Of a stretch of DNA of 64,000 nucleotides, positions 28,544 to 37,067 are shown piece by piece (the first letter of the stretch is position 1; each line of letters opens with the position of its first letter). The position numbers and the translations under genes were made by a program. The DNA comes from Microbacterium sp. LKL04. GTDB lineage: Bacteria > Actinomycetota > Actinomycetes > Actinomycetales > Microbacteriaceae. Below the pieces are notes generated by a model, which saw nothing but the letters and a program-made list of their open reading frames with translations, searched no databases and was not told the DNA's origin. The stretch covers positions 930,001-994,000 of the forward strand of contig NZ_LT627736.1 in NCBI RefSeq assembly GCF_900102005.1, in the 5' to 3' direction.

Positions 28544-29167
28544 GTGACTGAGCAGGAACCCACCTCCGCCCCCCAGGCAGCTCCCGCCCCTCGACGCGTC
28601 GTCGTCGCGGAGGATGAGTCGCTGATCCGCCTCGACATCGTCGAGATCCTGCGCGACAGCGGCTTCGACGTGGTCGGCGAGGCGGGCGACGGCGAGACCG
28701 CCGTGCAGCTGGCCACCGAGCTCCGTCCGGACCTCGTCATCATGGACGTGAAGATGCCGATCCTCGACGGCATCAGCGCCGCCGAGAAGCTGAGCAAGAA
28801 CCACGTCGCCCCGGTCGTCCTCCTCACGGCGTTCAGCCAGAAGGAGCTCGTCGAGCGCGCCAGCGAAGCCGGCGCGCTCGCCTACGTCGTGAAGCCCTTC
28901 ACGCCGAACGACCTGCTGCCCGCGATCGAGATCGCCCTCGCGCGCTACGAGCAGATCATCACGCTCGAGGCGGAGGTCGCCGACATGGTCGAGCGCTTCG
29001 AGACCCGCAAGCTCGTCGACCGGGCCAAGGGCCTGCTGAACGAGAAGATGGGCCTGTCCGAGCCCGAGGCGTTCCGCTGGATCCAGAAGGCGTCGATGGA
29101 CCGTCGCCTCACGATGCAGGACGTCGCCAAGGCGATCATCGAGCAGCTGGCGCCCAAGAAGGCGTGA
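28544..29167 (+). CDS. response regulator with ANTAR RNA-binding domain
   Basis: 207-residue PdtaR-type regulator. The receiver domain occupies about 17-132 with acidic pocket (VAEDE), phosphoacceptor Asp68 in VIMDVKMP, Thr95 and Lys117. A short helix links it to the ANTAR domain at about 145-203 (RKLVDRAKGLLNEKMGLSE). ANTAR proteins bind tandem RNA hairpins and cause antitermination once phosphorylated. No partner kinase gene is adjacent. Its targets cannot be read from this window. The 16 N-terminal residues are an Ala/Pro-rich linker. Confidence 0.93.
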   Translation: MTEQEPTSAPQAAPAPRRVVVAEDESLIRLDIVEILRDSGFDVVGEAGDGETAVQLATELRPDLVIMDVKMPILDGISAAEKLSKNHVAPVVLLTAFSQKELVERASEAGALAYVVKPFTPNDLLPAIEIALARYEQIITLEAEVADMVERFETRKLVDRAKGLLNEKMGLSEPEAFRWIQKASMDRRLTMQDVAKAIIEQLAPKKA

Positions 29168-29177
29168 CGCCTCCGTC

Positions 29178-29690
29178 ATGATCGACGAGCTCGATCTCCC
29201 GGTCGACTTCGCTGTGCGAGGCGGTTCGGTGCTGCTGCGGGGCGCGACGCAGGGCGACCTCGATGCGATCGTGGCGCTGCTGTCGGACGACCCCGTCAGT
29301 GCGGGTCGGGGCGATGTGGCGGCCGCCGACGACCGACGCTTCTATCTCCGCGGCCTGTTGCGCATCCTGGACTCGGAGAGCAACGACGTCCTGGTCGTGG
29401 AGAGCGACGGCCGCGTCGTCGCGACCATGCAGCTCACCGTCATCCCCGGAATGGCGCGCCGCGGCAGTACGAGACTCCTCGTCGAGGCCGTCCGGGTCGC
29501 CAGCACGGAGCGTTCGGCGGGGATCGGCGCCGCGATGATGACGTGGGTCGCCGACGTCGCCGCTCCCGCCGTCGGAGCATCCCTCGTGCAGTTGACGTCG
29601 GATGCCGCGCGCACCGATGCCCACCGGTTCTACACGCGACTGGGCTTCGTCGACTCGCACATCGGCTTCAAGCTCGCCGTTCCGCGCTGA
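29178..29690 (+). CDS. GNAT family N-acetyltransferase
   Basis: 170-residue single-domain GNAT fold protein. The acetyl-CoA loop region is EAVRVASTERSAGIGAAMMTWV (Q/RxxGxG/A form, residues about 104-122), followed by LVQLTSDAARTDAHRFYTRLGF, the C-terminal strand-helix common in the superfamily. Substrate unknown. It starts 10 bp after the ANTAR regulator and is probably co-transcribed. The gene ends facing the thioesterase gene, 5 bp away, with no clear terminator between. Confidence 0.85.
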   Translation: MIDELDLPVDFAVRGGSVLLRGATQGDLDAIVALLSDDPVSAGRGDVAAADDRRFYLRGLLRILDSESNDVLVVESDGRVVATMQLTVIPGMARRGSTRLLVEAVRVASTERSAGIGAAMMTWVADVAAPAVGASLVQLTSDAARTDAHRFYTRLGFVDSHIGFKLAVPR

Positions 29691-29695
29691 GCGGA

Positions 29696-30127
29696 TCAGG
29701 ATGCCGGCAGATCGCGCACCATGTTGGTGATCCGCACCGTCGAGCACCGTCTGCCCTGATCGTCCGTGACGACGATCTCGTGCACGGTGATGCTCCGGCC
29801 GAGGTGGATCGGCGTGCAGACCCCCGTGACCCACCCCTCCGTCGCTGAACGGGTGTGGGTCGCGTTGATGTCGATGCCGACCGCGAGTCGTCCCTCGCCC
29901 GCGTGCAGGTTCGCGTGCATCGAGCCGAGCGACTCGCCGAGGACGACGTAGGCGCCGCCGTGCAGGAGACCGACGGGCTGCGTGTTGCCGGCCACCGGCA
30001 TCCGCGCCACCGCTCGTTCCGGGGTGAACTCGACGAACTCGATGCCCATCTTCTCGGCCAGGGCTCCCATGCCTCGGCCGGCGGCCCAATCGAGCGCGTC
30101 GGCGGGGGAGGAGGTGGTCTCGGGCAT
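29696..30127 (-). CDS. PaaI-like hotdog thioesterase
   Basis: 143-residue hotdog-fold acyl-CoA thioesterase. Seen: the active-site helix segment GLLHGGAYVVLGESLGS, where the Gly-Gly-type HGG loop and Glu/Asp act in hydrolysis, then GIDINATHTRSATEGWVTG and WSTVRITN-like final strands. It is divergent from polA. GAAGGTGA lies about 7 bp before its ATG. Thioesterases occur next to polA in other actinobacteria too. Substrate (aryl-CoA or acyl-CoA) is not determined. Confidence 0.88.
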   Translation of the reverse strand: MPETTSSPADALDWAAGRGMGALAEKMGIEFVEFTPERAVARMPVAGNTQPVGLLHGGAYVVLGESLGSMHANLHAGEGRLAVGIDINATHTRSATEGWVTGVCTPIHLGRSITVHEIVVTDDQGRRCSTVRITNMVRDLPAS

Positions 30128-30199
30128 GGCGCGTCACCTTCGGTTCGGGTGGTGCCGACCCGGCACCGGTGCGGGGAAGTCGATGTCGCAGGCCCGAAC

Positions 30200-30205
30200 T
30201 AGGCT
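30200..30205 (+). promoter_or_regulatory. candidate leaderless promoter -10 of polA
   Basis: TAGGCT ends 6 bp before the polA GTG (30212). The gap GGTCGG offers no normal Shine-Dalgarno site at usable spacing. Confidence 0.5.
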
Positions 30206-30211
30206 GGTCGG

Positions 30212-32839
30212 GTGAGCGACTCCGGAAAGCCTACTCTGCTCGTCGTCGACGGCCACTCGCTGGCCTACCGGGCGTTCTACGCCCTTCCCGTCGACAACTT
30301 CTCGACGAAGGACGGCCAGCACACCAACGGGATCTACGGCTTCCTGTCGATGTTCGTCAACCTCGTCAAGGCCGAGAAGCCGACGCACCTGGCCGTCGCC
30401 TTCGACACGTCGCGACAGTCGTTCCGCACGCGCGTCTACGAAGAGTACAAAGCCAATCGGTCCGAGTCGCCCGCCGAGTTCAAGGGACAGATCCCGCTGC
30501 TGCAGGACTGCCTCTCCGCCATGGGTGTTCCCGTTCTGACGAAGGAGGACGTCGAGGCCGACGACATCCTGGCGACCCTCGCGACGCAGGGCGTCGAGAG
30601 CGGCTACGACGTGCTCGTGTGCTCGGGCGACCGCGACACGATCCAGCTGGTGACCGATGAGGTCACGCTCCTCTACCCGAGCGTCCAGGGCGTCTCGCAG
30701 CTGAAGCGCTACACCCCCGACGCGGTCGTGGAGAAGTACGGCCTCCCGCCCGAGAACTACCCCGACATCGCCGCGCTGGTGGGTGAGACGAGCGACAACC
30801 TCCCGGGCGTCCCGAAGGTGGGCGAGAAGACGGCCGTCAAGTGGATCACCCAGTTCGGCACCCTCGACGCCCTCCTCGAGCGCGCCGACGAGATCAAGGG
30901 CGTCGTGGGCGGCAACCTCCGCGAGCACCTCGACGACGTCCGCCGCAATCGCCAGCTCAACCGGCTGCTCCGCGACGTCGAGCTCGAGTACGCGCCGGAG
31001 GACCTCGTCATCCGCCCGCTCGACACCCAGGCGGTCCGCGACATCTTCGCGCGCCTGGAGTTCCGCACTCTTCTCCCGCGCGTGTTCGAGGCGTTCGACG
31101 CGACTGACGAGCCGCCCGCGCCCGAGGTCTCAGCGCCCGACCCGCAGCAGACGGATGCCGCGGCCCTGGCCGCATGGCTGACGCAGCAGACAGGCGAACT
31201 GGCGCTGACGGTCACCGTCGCCGACGGTCTCCCGACGCGCCTCGGCGTCGCGACCTCGGACACCGTCCACGAGCTCGACTGGGACGAGAGCGCCCGTACG
31301 GCGCTCGCGCCGTGGCTCGAGAGCGACGCGGCGAAGATCATGACCGACGCGAAGCCGCAGGTGAAGGCGCTCCGCCGCGCCGGCGTGCGGCTGGGCGGGC
31401 TGACCTTCGATGTCCTGCTCGCCGGCTGGCTGCTGCGTCCGAGCCTCCCGGACAAGACCCTCGCCGATCTCGTCGACCGCTACCTCGACGAGAAGCTGCC
31501 CGAGGCCGACCCCTCGCAGCTCGTCCCCGAGACCGAGGGGGCCACGCCCGGGCAGCTGGCCTGGTTCGCCCTGCGCGTCGCGGAGCAGGAGCGCGCGGAG
31601 CTCCCGGCATCCGTCGGTGCGGTGCTGAGCGACATCGAGATCCCGACCCTCGACGCGCTCGCGGACATGGAGCTCGCCGGTGTCTCTGTCTCGCGCGACA
31701 AGCTCGGCGGGTTCTCGGGGGAGCTCGCGGCGCGGGCCGACGCGATCGCCCAGGAGGCGTACGGCATCATCGGCCGCGAAGTGAACCTCGGCTCGCCCAA
31801 GCAGCTGCAGGAGGTGCTGTTCGATCAGCTGGAGCTGCCGAAGACCCGCAAGACCAAGACGGGGTATTCGACGGATGCCGCGGTCCTCGCCGATCTGCAG
31901 GACTCCCACCCGCATCCGTTCCTCGGGCTGCTCCTCCAGCACCGTGAGGCGACCAAGCTCCGTCAGATCATCGAGTCGCTGACCGTGGGGATCGCCAACG
32001 ACGGCCGCATCCACACCACCTACGTGCAGACCGGCAGCCAGACGGGTCGCCTCTCGAGCACCGACCCGAACCTGCAGAACATCCCGATCCGCAACGAGGA
32101 GTCGCGCCGCATCCGCGCGGCTTTCGAGGTCGGCGAGGGATACGAGACGCTGCTGACCGCGGACTACTCGCAGATCGAGATGCGCATCATGGCGCACCTG
32201 TCGGGCGACCCGGGACTCATCGAGGCGTTCAACTCCGGCGAGGACCTCCACCGCTTCGTCGGCGCCCGCGTGTTCGGGGTGGAGCCCGCCGAGGTCACGG
32301 CGCCGATGCGCACGAAGGTGAAGGCGATGTCGTACGGTCTCGTCTACGGACTGAGCGCGTTCGGGTTGTCGAAGCAGCTGCGCATCGAGCAGTCCGAGGC
32401 GAAGCAGCTGATGCTCGAGTACTTCGCCCGCTTCGGTGCGGTGCGCGACTACCTGCGCTCCTCGGTCGAGCAGGCGCGGATCGATGGGTACACGGAGACG
32501 ATCTTCGGGCGCCGCCGGCCGTTCCCCGACCTGACGAGCCCGAACCGCGTGCTCCGCGAGAACGCCGAGCGGGCGGCGCTCAACGCGCCGATCCAGGGGA
32601 GCGCCGCCGACATCATGAAGATCGCTCTCGTCGAGATCCACGACGACCTCCGCGCACGTGATCTGACGTCGCGCGTTCTGCTGCAGATCCACGACGAACT
32701 CGTCGTCGAGGTGGCGACGGGCGAGTGGGACGCGGTCGAGGAGATCGTGCGGACCCGCATGGGTGACGCAGCGGAGCTCTCCGTACCGCTCGATGTGCAG
32801 ATCGGTCGTGGCAGCCACTGGGACGAGGCGGCTCACTGA
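30212..32839 (+). CDS. polA: DNA polymerase I
   Basis: 875-residue repair and Okazaki-fragment polymerase. The 5'-3' exonuclease domain fills about 1-290 (LLVVDGHSLAYRAFYALP, GVPVLTKEDVEADDILATL). The 3'-5' exonuclease-like domain lacks the DxE metal site: the matching segment reads LALTVTVADGLPTRLGVATS, so no proofreading is expected, as in other actinobacteria. Polymerase motif A DYSQIEMRIMAHLSG is near 650, motif B RTKVKAMSYGLVYG near 703, and motif C LLQIHDELVVEV near 825. GTG start with a -10 6 bp upstream. Confidence 0.96.
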   Translation: MSDSGKPTLLVVDGHSLAYRAFYALPVDNFSTKDGQHTNGIYGFLSMFVNLVKAEKPTHLAVAFDTSRQSFRTRVYEEYKANRSESPAEFKGQIPLLQDCLSAMGVPVLTKEDVEADDILATLATQGVESGYDVLVCSGDRDTIQLVTDEVTLLYPSVQGVSQLKRYTPDAVVEKYGLPPENYPDIAALVGETSDNLPGVPKVGEKTAVKWITQFGTLDALLERADEIKGVVGGNLREHLDDVRRNRQLNRLLRDVELEYAPEDLVIRPLDTQAVRDIFARLEFRTLLPRVFEAFDATDEPPAPEVSAPDPQQTDAAALAAWLTQQTGELALTVTVADGLPTRLGVATSDTVHELDWDESARTALAPWLESDAAKIMTDAKPQVKALRRAGVRLGGLTFDVLLAGWLLRPSLPDKTLADLVDRYLDEKLPEADPSQLVPETEGATPGQLAWFALRVAEQERAELPASVGAVLSDIEIPTLDALADMELAGVSVSRDKLGGFSGELAARADAIAQEAYGIIGREVNLGSPKQLQEVLFDQLELPKTRKTKTGYSTDAAVLADLQDSHPHPFLGLLLQHREATKLRQIIESLTVGIANDGRIHTTYVQTGSQTGRLSSTDPNLQNIPIRNEESRRIRAAFEVGEGYETLLTADYSQIEMRIMAHLSGDPGLIEAFNSGEDLHRFVGARVFGVEPAEVTAPMRTKVKAMSYGLVYGLSAFGLSKQLRIEQSEAKQLMLEYFARFGAVRDYLRSSVEQARIDGYTETIFGRRRPFPDLTSPNRVLRENAERAALNAPIQGSAADIMKIALVEIHDDLRARDLTSRVLLQIHDELVVEVATGEWDAVEEIVRTRMGDAAELSVPLDVQIGRGSHWDEAAH

Positions 32840-32858
32840 CGTCGAGCGCACGACGCTC

Positions 32859-32864
32859 TACGCT
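32859..32864 (+). promoter_or_regulatory. candidate leaderless promoter -10
   Basis: TACGCT ends 6 bp before the ATG at 32871. The intervening CGAGGA touches the start codon, so it is unlikely to act as a ribosome site. Confidence 0.4.
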
Positions 32865-32870
32865 CGAGGA

Positions 32871-34547
32871 ATGACCGACGCACAACGCACGCCCACTCCG
32901 ATCGACACGATCGCGGACCGCTGGGTCGACACGCTGGCCGAGCTCTCCCCGAGCCTCGCGACGTACATCGGACGGACCGAGCACAACGGCCGTCTCGACG
33001 ACTTCTCTCCCGAAGGGCATGAACGGCTCACTGCCGCGGCGGCCGACACCCTTCGCGCGCTCGAGTCCGCCGAGGCCGTCGATTCCGTCGACGAGGTCAC
33101 CAAGATGGACCTGTCTGCGGAGCTCGGTCTGCAACTCGACCTGCACGCGGCGAAGTCGCACCTGCGCGACATCAACGTGATCGCCTCGCCCTCGCAGGAC
33201 ATCCGCGCGGCGTTCGACCTCATGCCGACGGACACCGTCGACGACTGGTCTGTGGTGGCGACGCGCCTCTCGGCGATTCCGTCGGCGCTGGCCGGATACG
33301 TCGAGACGCTGCGTCAGGGCATCTCGGAGGGCGTCGTCCCGGCGCGCCGACAGGTGCAGGAAGTCGTGACGCAGATCGCCCGCTACACGAGCGACACCGG
33401 CTTCTTCGCGACCTTCGTCGGAGACGCCGCTCCCGCGGAGGGTCACCTTCCCGCCACGCTCGCGCGTGAGCTCGCCGACAACGCGGGTGCCGCTCGCGTC
33501 GCTTACGACCAGCTGGCCGCGTTCCTCCGCGACGACCTGGCCCCGGCGGCCTCCGATGTGGATGCCGTGGGTCGGGAGCTTTACGCGCTCCACTCGCGTC
33601 AGTTCCTGGGGGCGACCATCGATCTGGACGAGACCTACGACTGGGGTGTCGAAGAGCTGTCGCGGATGGTCGCGGAGCAGGAGTCCATCGCGAACGAGAT
33701 CAAGGCCGGCGCCACAGTCGAGGAGGCGGTCGCCTTCCTCGAGCAGGACGAGGAGCGGAAGCTGCGCGGCACGGACGCCCTGCAGCGATGGATGCAGGAG
33801 ACGAGCGACCGCGCCGTCGAGGAGCTCGGACGCACCCACTTCGACATCCCGGAGCCGATCCGCCGACTCGAATGCATGATCGCGCCGACCAACGAGGGCG
33901 GCATCTACTACACGGGCCCGACCGACGACTTCTCGCGTCCAGGCCGTATGTGGTGGTCCGTCCCCGAGGGCGTCGACACGTTCGACACGTGGCGCGAGCT
34001 CACGACGGTCTATCACGAGGGTGTCCCGGGTCACCACCTGCAGATCGCGCAGGCGGTGTACAACCGTACGGAGCTGAACTCGTGGCGCCGACTCCTCGCG
34101 GGTTCCAGCGGCCACGCCGAGGGGTGGGCCCTGTACGCCGAGCGGCTGATGGCGGAACTCGGCTACCTCGACGACCCGGCTGACCGGCTCGGGATGCTCG
34201 ACGGCCAGCGGATGCGGGCGGCGCGCGTCGTCCTCGACATCGGCGTCCACCTCGGCAAGCCGCGCCTCGACGGTACCGGCACCTGGGACGCCGACTACGC
34301 GCTGGAGTTCATGCGGCGCAACGTCAACATGTCCGACGAGTTCATTCAGTTCGAGGTGAATCGCTACCTCGGGTGGCCGGGCCAAGCGCCCTCGTACAAG
34401 GTCGGCCAGCGGATCTGGGAGCAGATCCGCGACGAGGCCGCCCAGCGCGGGGGGACCGGGTTCGACATCAAGCAGTTCCACATGCGCGCGCTGCGCCTCG
34501 GCGGGGTCGGTCTCGACACCCTCCGCGCCGCTCTGCGCGACGGCTGA
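32871..34547 (+). CDS. DUF885 family protein, putative metallopeptidase
   Basis: 558-residue cytoplasmic protein of the DUF885 family. The HEGVPGHHLQ motif near residue 382 resembles the HExxH-type zinc site of gluzincins with the second His displaced, and EGWALYAERLMAELG about 40 residues later supplies a possible Glu ligand. No signal peptide is visible. Activity is unproven. Family members are annotated as carboxypeptidase-like. In many actinobacteria rpsA lies downstream of polA; here this gene marks the start of an accessory stretch. It ends at a strong hairpin terminator. Confidence 0.82.
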   Translation: MTDAQRTPTPIDTIADRWVDTLAELSPSLATYIGRTEHNGRLDDFSPEGHERLTAAAADTLRALESAEAVDSVDEVTKMDLSAELGLQLDLHAAKSHLRDINVIASPSQDIRAAFDLMPTDTVDDWSVVATRLSAIPSALAGYVETLRQGISEGVVPARRQVQEVVTQIARYTSDTGFFATFVGDAAPAEGHLPATLARELADNAGAARVAYDQLAAFLRDDLAPAASDVDAVGRELYALHSRQFLGATIDLDETYDWGVEELSRMVAEQESIANEIKAGATVEEAVAFLEQDEERKLRGTDALQRWMQETSDRAVEELGRTHFDIPEPIRRLECMIAPTNEGGIYYTGPTDDFSRPGRMWWSVPEGVDTFDTWRELTTVYHEGVPGHHLQIAQAVYNRTELNSWRRLLAGSSGHAEGWALYAERLMAELGYLDDPADRLGMLDGQRMRAARVVLDIGVHLGKPRLDGTGTWDADYALEFMRRNVNMSDEFIQFEVNRYLGWPGQAPSYKVGQRIWEQIRDEAAQRGGTGFDIKQFHMRALRLGGVGLDTLRAALRDG

Positions 34548-34558
34548 GAGGGCGAGGC

Positions 34559-34586
34559 GAGGGCGTCGGGAATACCCGACGCCCTC
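34559..34586 (+). terminator. terminator after the DUF885 gene
   Basis: Perfect 12-bp stem GAGGGCGTCGGG, loop AATA, complement CCCGACGCCCTC, followed by CGTCGTTTCT. It begins 11 bp after the stop codon and separates this gene from the oxidoreductase gene downstream. Confidence 0.8.
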
Positions 34587-34602
34587 CGTCGTTTCTACGA
34601 CG

Positions 34603-34608
34603 TAGGCT
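34603..34608 (+). promoter_or_regulatory. candidate -10 element of the LLM oxidoreductase gene
   Basis: TAGGCT just past the terminator; predicted start of transcription near 34615, leader about 20 nt containing AAAGGGG. Confidence 0.4.
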
Positions 34609-34635
34609 TTATGCAGATGAATGAAAGGGGCCGAC

Positions 34636-35667
34636 GTGGCCGCAGTGGAGTTGGGACTCGACACCTTCGGTGACATCACCGTCGACGACAGCGGCGAACG
34701 CGTCTCGGGTGCGCAGGCGATCCGGAACCTCGTCGCACAGGCGACTCTCGCCGATCAGGTGGGTGTCGACTTCATCGGCGTGGGCGAGCACCACCGGGCC
34801 GAGTACTCGGTCTCGAGTCCGGAGATCGTCCTCGCTGCCATCGCCGCCCAAACCGAGCGCATCCGCGTCGGGACGGCGGTGACGGTCCTCTCCAGCGACG
34901 ATCCCGTCCGCGTCTACGAACGGTTCGCGACGCTGTCGGCGATCTCGAACGGGCGCGCCGAGGTGATCCTCGGACGCGGCTCCTTCACCGAGTCCTTCCC
35001 GCTGTTCGGTTTCACCCTGGCGGACTACGAGGCCCTCTTCGAGGAGCGGCTCGAGCTCTTCTCGCTGCTGCGGAGCGAGAAGCCCGTCACGTGGCAAGGA
35101 TCCACACGCGCCGCCCTCGCCGACGCTGACGTCTTCCCGAAGACCGAGGGCGGCATCCGCGCCTGGGTCGGTGTCGGCGGCTCGCCCGAGTCGGTCATCC
35201 GCACGGCGCGGTACGGCTATGGGCTGATGCTGGCCATCATCGGCGGTCCCGCCGCTCGGTTCCGACCCTACGTCGACCTCTACCACCGGGCGATCGGCGA
35301 ACTCGGTACCGAGGCGCAGCCCATCGGCATCCACTCGCCGGGGCACATCGCCGACACCGACGAGCAGGCGTGGGAAGAGGCGTACCCCGGGTTCGAAGCG
35401 CAGAACAACTCGATCGGGCGCGAGCGCGGCTGGCCTGCGTACAGCCGGTTGCGGTTCCAGCAGGAGGTCGGTCCGGGAGGATCTATCTACGCCGGCTCGC
35501 CCGAGACGGTGGCACGCAAGATCGCCGACACGATCACGACTCTCGGCGCCGGGCGCTTCGACCTCAAGTACGCCAACGGCACCCTCGGGCACGACAAGCT
35601 GATGCGCTCGGTCGAGCTCTACGGCACCCGGGTGATCCCGCTCGTGCGCGACATGCTCGGCGAGTGA
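34636..35667 (+). CDS. LLM-class flavin-dependent oxidoreductase
   Basis: 343-residue luciferase-like TIM-barrel oxidoreductase using reduced FMN or F420. Typical segments: VDFIGVGEHHRAEYSVSSP, RIRVGTAVTVLSSDDPVRVY, ISNGRAEVILGRGSF and AGSPETVARKI. The GTG at 34636 is chosen because AAAGGGG (34624-34630) lies 5 bp before it; an in-frame ATG at 34621 would add five residues but has no site. Although SsuD sulfonate monooxygenases belong to this superfamily, this gene is 30 kb from the sulfonate-type transporter and its sequence gives no reason to assign that role. Confidence 0.86.
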   Translation: MAAVELGLDTFGDITVDDSGERVSGAQAIRNLVAQATLADQVGVDFIGVGEHHRAEYSVSSPEIVLAAIAAQTERIRVGTAVTVLSSDDPVRVYERFATLSAISNGRAEVILGRGSFTESFPLFGFTLADYEALFEERLELFSLLRSEKPVTWQGSTRAALADADVFPKTEGGIRAWVGVGGSPESVIRTARYGYGLMLAIIGGPAARFRPYVDLYHRAIGELGTEAQPIGIHSPGHIADTDEQAWEEAYPGFEAQNNSIGRERGWPAYSRLRFQQEVGPGGSIYAGSPETVARKIADTITTLGAGRFDLKYANGTLGHDKLMRSVELYGTRVIPLVRDMLGE

Positions 35668-35689
35668 TCGCGACGCCCCCGCGGCCTCG

Positions 35690-35695
35690 TACGAT
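35690..35695 (+). promoter_or_regulatory. candidate leaderless promoter -10
   Basis: TACGAT ends 6 bp before the ATG at 35702; GCGAGG fills the gap directly against the start codon. Confidence 0.4.
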
Positions 35696-35701
35696 GCGAG
35701 G

Positions 35702-37051
35702 ATGACCACGACCACGACCGACTCGGTCACCAGCCGGCTCGATCGCCTCCCCTTCACCCGCACGCACCTGCGCGTCCTCACCGGCTCGGGCGCCGGCTGG
35801 GCGCTCGACGCGATGGACGTCGGACTCATCTCCTTCGTCATCGCCGCGCTCGTGAGCGAGTGGAACCTGACGACCGCGTCGACGTCGTGGATCGCCTCGG
35901 CGGGCTTCGCGGGGATGGCGATCGGCGCGACGGTGGGCGGATTGCTCGCAGACCGGATCGGTCGCCGCTCGGTCTTCGCGCTGACCCTCCTCGTCTACGG
36001 CGTCGCGACCGGGGCGAGCGCGTTGGCGGGCGGGCTCGTCGCCCTGATCGCGTTGCGCTTCGTCGTCGGGCTGGGACTCGGGGCGGAGCTTCCCGTCGCG
36101 AGCACGTACGTCAGCGAGTTCGCACCGGCGCGGATGCGGGGACGCATCATCGTGGTGCTCGAGGCGTTCTGGGCGGTGGGCTGGACGGCTTCCGCGCTGA
36201 TCGGCTACCTCATCATCCCGTCCGTGCCCGAGGGCTGGCGCTGGGCTCTCGCCATCGGCGCCGTCCCCGCCGCGTACGCACTCATCGTGCGGTGGGCTCT
36301 GCCGGAGTCGCCGCGGTGGCTCGCGTCGCGGGGTCGCGCGACAGAAGCCGAACGCGTCGTCTCCGGCATGGAATCCTCTCCGGTGCTCTTCGGCCGTCCC
36401 GCGGCGACTGTCGCCGCAGCCGTGGAGGCGTCATCGGCCCGCGCGTCGACCGTCGGGGAACGACTGCGGGGACTGTGGACTCCCGCCATGCGCCGGCGGA
36501 CGGCATCCCTCTGGATCGTCTGGTTCTGCGTCAACTTCTCGTACTACGGGGCCTTCATCTGGATTCCCACGCTGCTCGTCTCGCAAGGATTCGGTCTCGT
36601 CCGCAGCTTCGAGTTCACGCTTCTGATCACGCTCGCACAGCTCCCCGGTTACGCCGTCGCCGCGTGGCTCATCGAGGTGTGGGGGAGGCGCGCGACCCTG
36701 TCCGTCTTCCTCGCCGGATCGGCGGTCGCGGCGATTCTCTTCGGGCAGGCCACGACGATTCCGATGATCTTGGCGACCGGCATGGCGCTGTCGTTCTTCA
36801 ACCTGGGCGCCTGGGGCGCGCTCTATGCCGTGACCCCGGAGACCTATTCGACATCGCTCCGCGCCACCGGTGCGGGATGGGCCGCCGGCGTCGGGCGGAT
36901 CGCGTCGATCCTGGCGCCGCCGATCGTGCCGGTCCTTCAAGCGGTCGGCGGCATCCCGGTCGTCTTCATCGTCCTCAGCGCCTTCTTCGCCATTGCTGCA
37001 GCGGCCACCTGGGGTCTCTCGGAATCGCGGGGACGTTCGCTCGCAGAGTGA
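35702..37051 (+). CDS. MFS transporter, sugar/aromatic-acid porter type
   Basis: 449-residue protein with twelve predicted membrane helices. The loop 2-3 motif GGLLADRIGRRSVF and the loop after helix 4 (ELPVASTYVSEFAPARMRGR) match the sugar-porter and aromatic-acid:H+ symporter branch; the first helix carries GWALDAMDVGLISFVIAAL with the Asp typical of the latter. The central loop (RATEAERVVSGMESSPV) is long. Substrate unknown. It may be transcribed alone; the next gene starts 16 bp on with its own -10. Confidence 0.87.
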   Translation: MTTTTTDSVTSRLDRLPFTRTHLRVLTGSGAGWALDAMDVGLISFVIAALVSEWNLTTASTSWIASAGFAGMAIGATVGGLLADRIGRRSVFALTLLVYGVATGASALAGGLVALIALRFVVGLGLGAELPVASTYVSEFAPARMRGRIIVVLEAFWAVGWTASALIGYLIIPSVPEGWRWALAIGAVPAAYALIVRWALPESPRWLASRGRATEAERVVSGMESSPVLFGRPAATVAAAVEASSARASTVGERLRGLWTPAMRRRTASLWIVWFCVNFSYYGAFIWIPTLLVSQGFGLVRSFEFTLLITLAQLPGYAVAAWLIEVWGRRATLSVFLAGSAVAAILFGQATTIPMILATGMALSFFNLGAWGALYAVTPETYSTSLRATGAGWAAGVGRIASILAPPIVPVLQAVGGIPVVFIVLSAFFAIAAAATWGLSESRGRSLAE

Positions 37052-37055
37052 GTCA

Positions 37056-37061
37056 TAGGCT
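37056..37061 (+). promoter_or_regulatory. candidate leaderless promoter -10
   Basis: TAGGCT ends 6 bp before the ATG at 37068, with GAGGGG in the gap adjoining the start codon. Confidence 0.45.
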
Positions 37062-37067
37062 GAGGGG

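Noticed and set aside
34621-34635. ATG 34621 as start of the LLM gene
   Set aside because: It overlaps the AAAGGGG site that is ideally placed for GTG 34636.
34636-35667. LLM oxidoreductase as the missing SsuD sulfonate monooxygenase
   Set aside because: The superfamily fits but the gene is 30 kb from the transporter, has its own promoter and terminator boundaries, and shows no SsuD-specific motif that I can name.
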